Notes: generated from the sequence alone by a model not told the origin. Shown: positions 26,042 to 34,924, numbered from the stretch's first letter. The stretch: DNA of 64,000 nucleotides from CAKVON01 sp902475665 (GCA_036321795.1 JAWQCY010000001.1:1-64000), one strand, 5' to 3'. Translations and numbers: made by a program.

Positions 26042-27004
26042 TTACCAGTCGAGGCCCTGGCTCTCGGCATAGGCCATGGCCTGCTCGGTGACGCCCGGTC
26101 GCGCGCCCGCCCAGTTTGCGAAGTCGGGCGCGTCGACGATCAGCGGGTCTGCCTCGTGGACCGCGAGCGTCGCCTCGGTAAAGCCGTGGGGCGCGAAGTC
26201 GGGCCTGTCGGGCAGGTATGCCTCGATGAAGGTGGGGCGCAGCAGGGCGAAGGCTCCCCCCTCGCACAGCGAGCAGTAGCCGTCCAGGGCGCGTCCCGCG
26301 CTCGCGGCGCGGTCGAGCTTGAACAGCAGCAGGGTGCGGGCAAGGTGGAACCATGCGTTTCCGCGACGGGCATAGCGGGCGTCCAGGGCGTCGAGCGCGT
26401 CCTCGTCCTCCATGCGGGCATGCGCCAGCGCGAGGGTGTATCGGGCCCCGGTGGGGTCGCTGGGGTCGGCGTCCACCAGGCGTCCGCACAGGTCGCGGGC
26501 AGCGCCGATGCGGCCCGTCTGCAGCAGCAGGCGGGACGTGACCTCGGTCGCGCGGATGCGGGGGCGTGCGAACGGGTCGTCCCATCGGGCGAGTTCGTCG
26601 GCATCCGGGCCCGTGGCCCCGCCGTCGGCCATGGCGGCGCCCACGGCGTCAAGCATGGCGTCGTCGGCCTTGGTGGCAAGTGCGAGCAGGACCTGCGCGT
26701 CGACGCAGCCGGCGTCGAGCGCCAGCGCACGGCGGCAGTCGTCTGCCAGGCGCGCGTTGCGGCGGGTCCGCTCGGCCATGTAGTCGTCATCGTCGCGCAG
26801 GTCGTCGTCGGCCATGCTCTCGGTGACCCTGTCCAGCGCGCGGGCGACCTCCAGGAAGGCGGCCTCGGCATCGTCGTCCACGTAGCGCTCGGGGTTGGCG
26901 CGAACTGCGGTCTCCAGCTCCAGGAAGGCGGCGTCCGAAAGGCCGCCCAGGCTGCGCGAGCGCTTCTCGGCGCAACGCTCGACGAGTTCCTCCCATGCGT
27001 GCAT
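26042..27004 (-). CDS. TPR-like helical repeat protein (second of a coupled pair)
   Basis: A 320-residue soluble protein made of helix pairs with TPR-like spacing (for example CRRALALDAGCVDAQVLLAL, ARYTLALAHARMEDEDALDA, NAWFHLARTLLLFKL). No catalytic motif or membrane segment is visible, and its partner is unknown. The start codon overlaps the upstream gene's stop as TGATG with GGAGGCGAG before it, so the two are co-translated. The product resembles its upstream neighbour in layout (both have a DExxLDxLxARxG-type block), suggesting an old duplication. Confidence 0.7.
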   Translation of the reverse strand: MHAWEELVERCAEKRSRSLGGLSDAAFLELETAVRANPERYVDDDAEAAFLEVARALDRVTESMADDDLRDDDDYMAERTRRNARLADDCRRALALDAGCVDAQVLLALATKADDAMLDAVGAAMADGGATGPDADELARWDDPFARPRIRATEVTSRLLLQTGRIGAARDLCGRLVDADPSDPTGARYTLALAHARMEDEDALDALDARYARRGNAWFHLARTLLLFKLDRAASAGRALDGYCSLCEGGAFALLRPTFIEAYLPDRPDFAPHGFTEATLAVHEADPLIVDAPDFANWAGARPGVTEQAMAYAESQGLDW

Positions 27005-28110
27005 CAGCGCTCGCCTCCCTTGGCGGGGCCGTCGTTGCCTGCGGCGCCCGAGTCGCCTCGTCCCGGCCTGCCGTTGCCACGAGCGGCGGCGCGGCCGCCT
27101 CGACCCTCGCGAAGCTCGGCCTGGGCGTCGAGCTCGGCCTGGGTGCGCACCATCGGCAGGCTCGCGAGCCATCCGCCCAGGGAGCCGCGCTCGTTGGAGT
27201 CGCGGCCCTCCTGCAGCACGATCGAGAACTCGGACACGGCCAAGATCAGCTCGTCCTCGCTTCCGGGTTCCACGACGATTCGCGAGAAGACCCCGTCGGG
27301 CAGCTCGTCCTGCAGTTCGAGCGTGAGGGCGGCGTGCGGCCACTTGGCGATGATCTGGCTCGTGACCTGCGTTGCGGCGGACATGTCGCGGCGCTTGTAG
27401 GCCATCGCGAGCGTGGCCAGGGCCAGCCAGGCGTTGCCCATGGGGCCGCCGCCCCTGGCGGCGAGCTCGTCGAGGGCGGCCTGGTCCTCAAGCTTGGTGT
27501 GCGCGATCGCCAGCGTGAGGTCCGCGTCGGCGATGCCGTTCTCGTCCAGGCGTGCCAGCTCGGTCGCGTGCTCGATCGCCTTGCGGTAGCGACCGCAGAT
27601 CAACGCGCGCGAGGCCTCGTTGGCAAGCCAACGCAGGTAGGGAAGGAAGGCCAGGTCGCGGGCAAGGCGGCAGGCCTGCGGGTCGGGCAGGTTGACGGCG
27701 TCGCGGGCTCGCTCGCAGCCCGCGCGCACGGCGGCGTCGCCCTCGGTCAGGTAGTGGTAGAACTCGTCGAACGACGGCCTGTCCTGCGCGGCGATCATGC
27801 GCGCGGCGTCGTGGCAGTGCGGGTCGAGCGTGCGCGCCTGCTCGAGCATGCCGCGTGCCTCGGCGATGATGTGGTCGGCACGTGCCGGCTCTGCAAAGGG
27901 AAGCTCGTAGTCGATGAGCTCGGTGGCCTGTGCCACCAGGCGAAACGCCCGCTCTGAGTTGGTCTGGGGCAGGGAGTCGCGGTCGCTGGCGTACCTGTGG
28001 CCAAAGCTCACGGCGGCGCGCACCGACCCGAACGGGTCGCCCGCGTCCAGGGTCCGCGCCAGGCGCATCCCCATCCTCTGCCAGTCCTCAACTTGCGCGT
28101 CGAACGCCAC
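27004..28110 (-). CDS. TPR-like helical repeat protein (first of a coupled pair)
   Basis: About 368 residues, helical, with repeats such as YRKAIEHATELARLDENGIA and LTLAIAHTKLEDQAALDELA. It ends in a Gly/Arg-rich disordered tail. I favour GTG 28110, preceded by GGAGGAACC; in-frame ATGs at 28128 and 28164 lack good ribosome sites. No enzymatic motif is seen; a scaffold or adaptor role is only inference. The 3' end overlaps the start of the second TPR gene. Confidence 0.68.
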   Translation of the reverse strand: MAFDAQVEDWQRMGMRLARTLDAGDPFGSVRAAVSFGHRYASDRDSLPQTNSERAFRLVAQATELIDYELPFAEPARADHIIAEARGMLEQARTLDPHCHDAARMIAAQDRPSFDEFYHYLTEGDAAVRAGCERARDAVNLPDPQACRLARDLAFLPYLRWLANEASRALICGRYRKAIEHATELARLDENGIADADLTLAIAHTKLEDQAALDELAARGGGPMGNAWLALATLAMAYKRRDMSAATQVTSQIIAKWPHAALTLELQDELPDGVFSRIVVEPGSEDELILAVSEFSIVLQEGRDSNERGSLGGWLASLPMVRTQAELDAQAELREGRGGRAAARGNGRPGRGDSGAAGNDGPAKGGER

Positions 28111-28284
28111 GGTTCCTCCGTCTTCCATCGGATGTGCTTCTCTGCACGCCGTACTTCTCTGCACATGGTAGAGAAGGCCGCTTACCCACGCTTGAGTCGC
28201 AACAAACCCGTTCTATTCGTGAGAGGTCATGCCCGCTCGGTGAGCGGTAGATTCCACGTCACAAAGGGTTAACAAACAATGCCA

Positions 28285-28313
28285 TTGACATTTCCTCCAC
28301 AAGTACGAAACTA
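28285..28313 (+). promoter_or_regulatory. Probable promoter of the cstA leader
   Basis: A consensus -35 TTGACA is at 28285-28290. The -10 at 17-bp spacing (AAACTA) is poor, so activation by a protein factor is possible. The leader peptide starts about 60 bp downstream. Confidence 0.45.
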
Positions 28314-28373
28314 GGCATCGTCAAGAGGGAGGCGCATCCAACCGGGTGCGTCAGACGTTGGGAGAGTCAAGCG

Positions 28374-28415
28374 ATGAACGTACAGCTATCCATTATCAGC
28401 GTGATCATTATCTGA
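28374..28415 (+). CDS. 13-residue branched-chain-amino-acid-rich leader peptide
   Basis: ATG 28374 has GGGAGAG seven bases upstream. The short frame encodes MNVQLSIISVIII then TGA: eight of 13 residues are Ile, Val or Leu, including three Ile codons in a row just before the stop. It is followed by two stem-loops, the second an intrinsic terminator, and then cstA. This is the classical layout of ribosome-mediated attenuation (ilv-type leaders), here placed before a CstA transporter. Confidence 0.7.
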   Translation: MNVQLSIISVIII

Positions 28416-28432
28416 TACGGGTGGCTGTACGC

Positions 28433-28498
28433 GCCGCCCGTTGATTCGGGCGGCCTTCGCGAGGGGTCGTCGGGCCATGAGCCCAACGGCCCCTTTTT
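28433..28498 (+). terminator. Attenuator region of cstA: stem 1 plus intrinsic terminator
   Basis: Stem 1 is GCCGCCCG (28433-28440) with 28447-28454. Stem 2 is a 13-bp stem 28463-28475 / 28481-28493 with one mismatch and a 5-nt loop, followed by TTTTT. GCCCG of stem 1 could alternatively pair with CGGGC at 28471-28475, which would open the terminator. Confidence 0.75.
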
Positions 28499-28530
28499 CT
28501 ATCGCTTGAGTTCCCTGAAGGGAGAAATAC

Positions 28531-30417
28531 GTGAACGGAGTAACGCTGATCCTCGTTGCCGCGGCCGTGCTGGTCGCGGGCTACCTGCTCTATGGCCGCT
28601 GGCTGGCCAACACCTGGGGCGTTGACGCCGAGGCGCTGACCCCCGCCCGTCGCATGGAGGACGGCAAGAACTTCTCGCCTGCCTCCGCCTTTACCGTCTT
28701 CTCGCACCAGTTCTCGTCGATTTGCGGTGCCGGCCCCGTCACGGGCACGATCGTGGCCATGGCCTTCGGTTGGGTCCCCGTCGTGCTGTGGGTCCTCGTC
28801 GGCGGCATCTTCTTCGGTGCCGTGCATGACTTCGGCGCCCTGTACGCCTCGATGAAGAACAACGGCAAGTCGCTGGCGCAGCTCATCGACAAGTACATCG
28901 GCAAGGCCGGCCGTCGCCTGTTCTTGCTGTTCAGCTGGCTGTTCTGCATCATCGTCATCGCGGCCTTCACCTCGATGGTCTGCGGTACCTTCAAGTTCAC
29001 CCCGGTGATGGACGCCGCCGGCAACCCGACCGCCGCGATCGACTTCGGCAAGTCCTACGCCGCCGGCTGCGCGGGCACCATCTCGATCCTGTTCACCTTC
29101 GTCGCCATGCTGTTTGGCTGGGCCTGCCGCAAGTTCGACCTGTCCGGTGCCAAGGAGCTTCTCACCGGCGTCGTGCTCGTCGCCCTCATGTTCGCCGTGG
29201 GCATGAACTTCCCGCTGTACCTCAACCTGTACCAGTGGATTGCCGTCGTCATGGTCTACCTGGTCTTCGCCGGCGCCATGCCCATCGACGTCCTCAAGAC
29301 CCCGCGTGACTACCTCACCTCGATCATGATGATCGTCATGATCGTGTGCGCCGTGCTCGGCATCTTCGTCCTGGGCGCCAACGGCCAGGCCGAGATCACC
29401 GCTCCCGCCTTCACGGGCTTCTCGCTCAAGAGCGGCAGCGCCATGTTCCCCGTCCTGTTCGTCTCCGTCGCCTGCGGCGCGCTGTCCGGCTTCCACAGCC
29501 TGGTCTCCTCCGGCACCTCCTCCAAGCAGGTGTCCGATGAGCGTGACGCCGTCAAGGTCGGCTATGGCGCCATGGTCCTCGAGTCCTTTGTCGGCATCAT
29601 CGCCATCGTCGTCGCCGGCATCATGTACTCCACGATGAACAACACCGGCGCCGCCGGCGCCAACGGCGTGATCTCCACCCCGTTCCAGATCTTCGCCGCC
29701 GGCATCGCCAAGGGCATGGGCGCGTTCGGTGTCGACCACACCCTGGCCCTGGTCTTCATGACCATGAATGTCTCCGCCCTGGCGCTGACCTCGCTCGACG
29801 CCGTCGCCCGCATCGCCCGCACGTCCTTCTCGGAGTTCTTCGCCTCCTCCAACGACGCCCTCGCCACCGAGCAGTCCGGTGTCATGAGGGTCCTGGGCAA
29901 CCCCTGGTTCGCCACCGTCGTCACCCTGGTGCCCGGCCTGGCCCTCACCTTCGGCGGCTACAACAACATCTGGCCGCTCTTCGGTGCCTCCAACCAGCTC
30001 CTCGGCGGCATGACCATGATTACGCTCGCGGTCTTCTGCAAGTGCACCGGCCGCAAGGGCTGGATGCTCTACGTGCCCGTCGTGTTCCTGCTGTGCTGCA
30101 CCTTCACCTCGCTGGCCCAGAGCGCCATGGGCTGCGCCGCCGCGGTCCAGACATACGGCCTGTTCGGCATGATGCCCACCAGCGCCACCGACCCGACCCT
30201 GGTCTCGGTCGCCGCCACCAAGGGCCTGCAGCTGCTGTTCGCCGTTCTGCTGATGGTTCTCGGCCTGGTCGTCGCCTACAACTGCCTCAAGGAGTTCTTC
30301 ACCAAGAAGGCTGGTTCCATCCCCGACGAGCAGCCCGAGTGGACCGAGCTCGGCCGTCGCAACGTCGCTGCCGCCGAGGCCGACGCCGCGGCTGACACCG
30401 CCGCCGTCCAGGCCTAG
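28531..30417 (+). CDS. cstA: CstA-family transporter (pyruvate/peptide permease)
   Basis: A 628-residue polytopic membrane protein with about 16 hydrophobic helices. Family features include GRWLANTWGV near the N-terminus, GKNFSPASAFTVFSHQFSSI, GAVHDFGALYAS, GFHSLVSSGTSSKQV and FGASNQLLGGM. CstA/BtsT proteins import pyruvate and have been linked to peptide use. GTG 28531 follows GAAGGGAGA. It stands alone behind the leader-peptide attenuator, so its level probably rises when charged branched-chain tRNAs are scarce, which would favour a role in peptide or amino-acid acquisition. Confidence 0.92.
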   Translation: MNGVTLILVAAAVLVAGYLLYGRWLANTWGVDAEALTPARRMEDGKNFSPASAFTVFSHQFSSICGAGPVTGTIVAMAFGWVPVVLWVLVGGIFFGAVHDFGALYASMKNNGKSLAQLIDKYIGKAGRRLFLLFSWLFCIIVIAAFTSMVCGTFKFTPVMDAAGNPTAAIDFGKSYAAGCAGTISILFTFVAMLFGWACRKFDLSGAKELLTGVVLVALMFAVGMNFPLYLNLYQWIAVVMVYLVFAGAMPIDVLKTPRDYLTSIMMIVMIVCAVLGIFVLGANGQAEITAPAFTGFSLKSGSAMFPVLFVSVACGALSGFHSLVSSGTSSKQVSDERDAVKVGYGAMVLESFVGIIAIVVAGIMYSTMNNTGAAGANGVISTPFQIFAAGIAKGMGAFGVDHTLALVFMTMNVSALALTSLDAVARIARTSFSEFFASSNDALATEQSGVMRVLGNPWFATVVTLVPGLALTFGGYNNIWPLFGASNQLLGGMTMITLAVFCKCTGRKGWMLYVPVVFLLCCTFTSLAQSAMGCAAAVQTYGLFGMMPTSATDPTLVSVAATKGLQLLFAVLLMVLGLVVAYNCLKEFFTKKAGSIPDEQPEWTELGRRNVAAAEADAAADTAAVQA

Positions 30418-30510
30418 CGTCCGCGGGGCCCAGACCCCGCCCGCACCGCCCGCGCGGGCCGGCGACTCGGCTCGCGACATACCAAGCGCCGGTCGCACAA
30501 TCGGCCTACA

Positions 30511-30554
30511 GAGAAGGACCCCGAGGTCGCCGTCACGGCCCCGGGGTCCTTCTC
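30511..30554 (+). terminator. Large hairpin downstream of cstA
   Basis: GAGAAGGACCCCG (30511-30523) pairs exactly with 30542-30554; weak T-content follows. Probably the cstA terminator. Confidence 0.65.
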
Positions 30555-30574
30555 GCTTCGTGCCACGGCAAGAC

Positions 30575-30608
30575 GCCGGGCCGCCCCCGTGGGTTGGGGC
30601 GGCCCGGC
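30575..30608 (+). other. Second strong hairpin, 13-bp perfect stem
   Basis: GCCGGGCCGCCCC (30575-30587) pairs with 30596-30608 around an 8-nt loop; no T-run. It may back up the preceding terminator. Confidence 0.55.
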
Positions 30609-30676
30609 GCGTGACAACAATGTCCATTAGAACGTGGTCATTTGTCTCTGTAAAGGATATCAAGCGACATTTACGC

Positions 30677-30723
30677 AGGCGGTCGCATGAATTAGGTGAA
30701 ACGAATCATATGTAGGCGGTCGC
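30677..30723 (+). promoter_or_regulatory. Direct repeats AGGCGGTCGC upstream of the alcohol dehydrogenase
   Basis: The 10-mer occurs at 30677-30686 and 30714-30723, 37 bp apart start to start, in an AT-richer segment. It may be a binding-site pair controlling the dehydrogenase gene; no clear sigma-A promoter was found. The remainder of 30609-30856 shows no gene. Confidence 0.35.
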
Positions 30724-30856
30724 CCAAAGTGGATAAAAATACAACCGGTCACGGGCGTTGCCCGAGTGTGCCCGTGCCGCCAAGATGGACTTTGGAGGGG
30801 GCAGGAGGGCTCCCTCCGTCATGGGGCCGCGCCTCGCGGCCGAAGAGGAGGATCTA

Positions 30857-32080
30857 ATGGGACGTTTCACCAACCCGCGTGACCTGTACTTTGGCGAGGG
30901 CGCCCGCCACGAGGTGAAGAACCTCAAGGGCTCCAAGGCCATCATCGTCTCCGGCGGCGGCTCCATGCGTCGCGGCGGCTTCCTGCAGGATGTCCAGAAG
31001 GACCTTGAGGACGCCGGCTTCGAGGTCAAGCTGTTCGAGGGCGTCGAGTCCGACCCGTCCATCGAGACGGTCATGAAGGGCGCCGAGGCCATGCGCGAGT
31101 TCGAGCCCGACTGGATCATCGCCATCGGCGGTGGCTCGCCCATCGATGCCGCCAAGGCCATGTGGGTCTTCTACGAGTACCCCGACGAGTCGTTCGAGAA
31201 CATCATCCAGCCGTTCTCCTTCCCCGAGCTGCGCCAGAAGGCCCACTTCTGCGCCATCTCCTCGACCTCCGGCACCGCCACCGAGGTCACCGCGTTCTCC
31301 GTCATCACCGACTACGCCAAGGGCATCAAGTACCCGCTGGCCGACTTCAACATCACGCCCGACGTCGCCATCGTCGACCCCGAGCTCACCTACACCATGC
31401 CCGCCAAGCTGTGCGCGCACACTGGCATGGACGCGCTGACCCACTGCATGGAGGCCTACGTCTCGACCTTCGCCTCTATGTTCACCGACGCCAACGCTCT
31501 GCACGGCATCCGCGAGATCGTCGAGTGGCTGCCCAAGTCCTATGCTGGCGACCATGAGGCACGTCAGCACATGCACGAGGCCCAGTGCATCGCCGGTATC
31601 GCCTTCTCCTCGGGCCTGCTCGGCATCGTTCACTCCATGGCTCACAAGACCGGTGCCGCCTTCGAGAACGGCCACATCATCCACGGTGCCGCCAACGCCA
31701 TGTACCTGGGCAAGGTCATCCAGTGGAACTCCAAGGACCCGCGTGCCGCCGAGCGCTACGCCTACGTCGCCAAGGAGATCCTGCACCTTCCCGGCGAGAC
31801 CAACGAGGAGCTCATTGCCGCGCTCGTCCAGAAGATCCGCGACCTCAACGACCAGCTCAACATCCCGCAGTCCATCAAGGATTACGCGAATGGCGGCGTG
31901 AAGGTCGACGCCGAGAACCCGCAGATGGTCTCCGAGGAGGAGTTCCTCGCCAAGCTGCCCGAGATCGCCGCGAACGCCGAGACCGACGCCTGCACGCCGG
32001 AGAACCCGCGTGAGACCAAGGCCGCCGACTTCGAGAAGATCCTCAAGGCCTGCTACTACGACACCGACATCGACTTCTAG
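30857..32080 (+). CDS. Iron-containing alcohol dehydrogenase (group III)
   Basis: A 407-residue NAD(P)-dependent dehydrogenase of fermentative metabolism. Motifs: GGGSPIDAAKAMW for the nucleotide, SSTSGTATEVTAFSVI, and HTGMDALTHCMEAYVS plus HSMAHKTGAAF ... HGAANAM with the His residues that bind the metal. It probably reduces an aldehyde (acetaldehyde, butyraldehyde or similar) to an alcohol to regenerate NAD+. ATG 30857 follows GAGGAGGA. Codon use is strongly biased, as in highly expressed genes. Transcribed alone, with its own terminator. Confidence 0.93.
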   Translation: MGRFTNPRDLYFGEGARHEVKNLKGSKAIIVSGGGSMRRGGFLQDVQKDLEDAGFEVKLFEGVESDPSIETVMKGAEAMREFEPDWIIAIGGGSPIDAAKAMWVFYEYPDESFENIIQPFSFPELRQKAHFCAISSTSGTATEVTAFSVITDYAKGIKYPLADFNITPDVAIVDPELTYTMPAKLCAHTGMDALTHCMEAYVSTFASMFTDANALHGIREIVEWLPKSYAGDHEARQHMHEAQCIAGIAFSSGLLGIVHSMAHKTGAAFENGHIIHGAANAMYLGKVIQWNSKDPRAAERYAYVAKEILHLPGETNEELIAALVQKIRDLNDQLNIPQSIKDYANGGVKVDAENPQMVSEEEFLAKLPEIAANAETDACTPENPRETKAADFEKILKACYYDTDIDF

Positions 32081-32106
32081 CCGACGACGGTCGCCTGGTA
32101 ACGCCA

Positions 32107-32139
32107 GGACCCGCAAGCGCTTGCTTGCGGGTCCTTTTT
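32107..32139 (+). terminator. Terminator of the alcohol dehydrogenase gene
   Basis: GGACCCGCAAGC (32107-32118), a 4-nt loop, the exact complement at 32123-32134, then TTTTT. Confidence 0.92.
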
Positions 32140-32212
32140 CGTGCGGGTATGTGGCGTGTGGCCATGCGGGCGCGCCCATGCGCGGCGCGTCACGCGTGCG
32201 TCGGGGGCCTTG

Positions 32213-33130
32213 CTACTCGTGCGCGGCGAGCAGGGTGCGCATCGCGTCGACCCAGCCGTCGGTCGAGGGACGTTCGGAGACCCAGATGTTGTCGTACTTC
32301 GACAACTCCCCGGCGGCCAGCGGGTGGTCGAGGCCGTTGCCCATGAACAGGAAGGTGCCCACGGCGTCGGCTATCTCGCAGTCGGCGGGGGAGTCACCCG
32401 CGCCGAGCATGCGGTCCTTCTCGATACCGCGAAGCTCGGCGAACTTGGCGATGCCCGAGCCCTTGGTCAAGCCCTTGGGCAGGATGTGGTAGGTGTGGAT
32501 GCCCTGCGGGTGCTCCATGTCCACGTCCACCAGCGTGGTCTTGCCGTTCATGCGGCGGACGTAGCCGTTGTCGGCCATGTACAGCGGCAGGCCGCAGCTG
32601 TCGAGAAGGGCCTGGATGTCGGCGGGCGCGACCGAGCCACGCAGCGCGACCGAGACCTCTCGGTACTCGAAGCCGATGTAGTTGTCGTGGTAGCACTCGA
32701 CTTTGCCCGCCCAGCGATCCAGGATCTCGTCGATCACGCCGGTCTCGCAGATGATGTCGTGCGGCGTCTTGAGCGAGTCGGGGTTGTAGGGCATGTCGCC
32801 CGTGAAGTAGACCCACTCGGGCTGGCTGCCGGACTTGGTGCAGATAAGGCCGCCCATCTCGGCGATCCAGGAGCGCAGGCCCAGCAGGCGCGCGTCTTCG
32901 AAGATCATCGAGCGGTTGCGGCCCGAGCAGGGCACGACCTCGATGCCGGCGCGCTCGAGCTCGACGAGCACCTCGATCAGCTCGGTCGAGGGGCGACCGG
33001 ACGAGTCGACGGTGGCCTTGGCACTGGTGAGCATGGTGCCGTCGAGGTCGCTCACGACGAAGTCGATCTTGCGCAGGCGCTCGGCCATCTCGCCTGTGGG
33101 GCGGCCGACGGGGTAGTGCTTGTACTGCAT
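32213..33130 (-). CDS. HAD-superfamily phosphatase (Cof/MPGP-like, type IIB)
   Basis: Hydrolase of 305 residues with motif I DLDGTML near residue 28, motif II in the CSGRN segment, a conserved Lys in LPKGLTKGSGI, and motif IV GAGDSPADCEIADAVG. The cap domain is of the type II class, as in sugar-phosphate and mannosyl-phosphoglycerate phosphatases; substrate unknown. ATG 33130 has AAGGAG five bases upstream. It lies 93 bp downstream of the MurE-like gene on the same strand and may be co-transcribed with it. Confidence 0.82.
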   Translation of the reverse strand: MQYKHYPVGRPTGEMAERLRKIDFVVSDLDGTMLTSAKATVDSSGRPSTELIEVLVELERAGIEVVPCSGRNRSMIFEDARLLGLRSWIAEMGGLICTKSGSQPEWVYFTGDMPYNPDSLKTPHDIICETGVIDEILDRWAGKVECYHDNYIGFEYREVSVALRGSVAPADIQALLDSCGLPLYMADNGYVRRMNGKTTLVDVDMEHPQGIHTYHILPKGLTKGSGIAKFAELRGIEKDRMLGAGDSPADCEIADAVGTFLFMGNGLDHPLAAGELSKYDNIWVSERPSTDGWVDAMRTLLAAHE

Positions 33131-33223
33131 GGGTGCTCCTTCTTGCCGGGCTGTCGGTCGGGCATGGGTGTGCGGCGGCGCGTCCGCGCGCGCCTCGGGG
33201 CGGGCGAGGGCTGGGCGCGGTCG

Positions 33224-34756
33224 CTACTCGAAGTCGCCGGGGCGGGCGTAGTCGTGCATGGCGCGGGCGAAGACCTCGCCGTCGGGCACCATCGGGACGA
33301 ACTTCTCGCCAACGTGCTGGTCGACCTCGTCGCCCTTCGCCAGCAGGCACACCAGCCAGTCGTCGGGCGACTCCTGCGCCAGCTGGACTACGTGGCGGAT
33401 GGCGCGCGTGCGGTCGAGGATGACCTCGTAGTCCTGGCCGGCGGGCGTGTTGGCGGCCATCTCGGCGCAGATCGAGCCGACGGCCTCGCGCGCGGGGTCC
33501 TCCTCGGTGTAGACGAGGAGGTCGGCCCACCTGGAGGCCTCCTCGGGAAGCTCGCGGCGGCGCTCCTGGGCCTTTCCGCCCGGCGCACCGAGCACGACGC
33601 TTATGCGCCTGCCGGGGAACTCCTTGGTGACGGAGCCAAAGAAGCGCTGGTAGGACAGCTTGTTGTGGGCGTAGTCGACCAGTCCGACCACGTGGTTGGT
33701 GGAAGACTCGCAGATCTGCATGCGGCCGGGCACGTGGGCGCGCGACAGGCCGTCGCAGATCTGGTCCAGGCCAAAGCCCATGATGTCGGCCATCGCGATC
33801 GCGCACAGGGCGTTGTCGACGTTGAACAGGCCGGGCATCGCGAGCATGACCTTCTCGGTCCACGACGGCGTGTGCGCCGTGAACGTGATGGTGCCGAAGC
33901 CCGTCCGCACGTCGCTCGCCCAGTAGTCGGCGTCATCGCGCGTCGCCGAGAAGGTCCTGACCTCGCCGGCCGCCTCGGATGCCGCCATGACGCGGTCGAG
34001 CTCGTCGGTGTCCAGGTTGACGACGGCCACGTCGCACATCGAGAAGATCTTGAGCTTGCTGGCAAAGTAGTCCTCGAAGTCGGGGTGCTCGGCGGGCGAG
34101 ATGTGGTCGCGGCCGATGTTGAGCCACGCGCCCACGCTCAGGCGCAGCCCGACGGTGCGGTCGTACTTCAGGCCCTGGCTGGAGACCTCCATGATCATGG
34201 GGTCGTGGCCGGAGTCGAGGGCGTTTCTCAGGTGCCGCCACAGGTCGGGTGCCTCCGGAGTGGTGTTGTGGCTCTCCAGGCGCTCGACGCCGTCGTACGT
34301 CTCGATCGAGCCCATGACGGACGCGCGCGAGTACGGCTCGTTGCCGTCGACGATCGAGCGCAGCATGTAGGCGACCGTCGACTTGCCCTTGGTGCCCGTC
34401 ATGCCCGCGACCTGCATCTCGCGGTCGGGGTGCCCCCAGGCGACGGGCGCCACCAGCCCCATGGCGCGGCGGACGTCGCCGGACACCAGGGCGGGCACGC
34501 CGGGTGCCGTCGCGGCCAGCGCGCCGGCGTGGGCGGGGTCGCACAGGTAGGCCACGGCGCCCCTCTCCACGGCGGAGGCCAGGAACTCGTCGCGGAACAT
34601 GACGCCCTTGCAGACGAACAGGTCGCCCGGCCTGACCACGCGGGAGTCGCACGCGCAGCCGGTGACGCGCACGTCGGGCAGGCTGCTCGCGTCCGAGGCG
34701 AGGATCTTCTCGTCCCGGAGGATCTTGGCGAGGCCCGCAAGCGTTGTCGTATTCAT
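33224..34756 (-). CDS. murE: MurE-type UDP-MurNAc-tripeptide synthetase
   Basis: ATP-dependent Mur ligase adding the third peptide residue in peptidoglycan synthesis. The 510 residues contain the P-loop GMTGTKGKSTVAYML, NTTPEAPDLWRHLRNAL, MEVSSQGLKYDR, NIGRDHISPAEHPDFEDYF with the carbamylated-Lys region, and VDYAHNKLSYQRFF. The meso-DAP-selecting DNPR motif is absent; the equivalent segment reads YTEEDPARE, so lysine, ornithine or another amino acid is likely. ATG 34756 has no ribosome site, but TATACT (34764-34769 on this strand) ends seven bases before it, so the mRNA may be leaderless. Family call firm, amino acid uncertain. Confidence 0.82.
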   Translation of the reverse strand: MNTTTLAGLAKILRDEKILASDASSLPDVRVTGCACDSRVVRPGDLFVCKGVMFRDEFLASAVERGAVAYLCDPAHAGALAATAPGVPALVSGDVRRAMGLVAPVAWGHPDREMQVAGMTGTKGKSTVAYMLRSIVDGNEPYSRASVMGSIETYDGVERLESHNTTPEAPDLWRHLRNALDSGHDPMIMEVSSQGLKYDRTVGLRLSVGAWLNIGRDHISPAEHPDFEDYFASKLKIFSMCDVAVVNLDTDELDRVMAASEAAGEVRTFSATRDDADYWASDVRTGFGTITFTAHTPSWTEKVMLAMPGLFNVDNALCAIAMADIMGFGLDQICDGLSRAHVPGRMQICESSTNHVVGLVDYAHNKLSYQRFFGSVTKEFPGRRISVVLGAPGGKAQERRRELPEEASRWADLLVYTEEDPAREAVGSICAEMAANTPAGQDYEVILDRTRAIRHVVQLAQESPDDWLVCLLAKGDEVDQHVGEKFVPMVPDGEVFARAMHDYARPGDFE

Positions 34757-34848
34757 GCATTCGAGTATAGAGAAGGACCGCGTCGCAGGCGGGCCGGCCC
34801 GCGCAAAGCCACCGATGCGACATGCGTGTGTTACACTTTCGCGCACGC

Positions 34849-34924
34849 GGGCGATTGGCGCAGTGGCTAGCGCAGGTGCCTTACACGCACAAGGTCGGGG
34901 GTTCGAACCCCTCATCGCCCACCA
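34849..34924 (+). tRNA. tRNA-Val (anticodon UAC)
   Basis: Acceptor GGGCGAT/ATCGCCC, anticodon loop CTTACAC, T-arm GGGGGTTCGAACCCCT, encoded CCA. It is divergent from murE. Confidence 0.95.
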
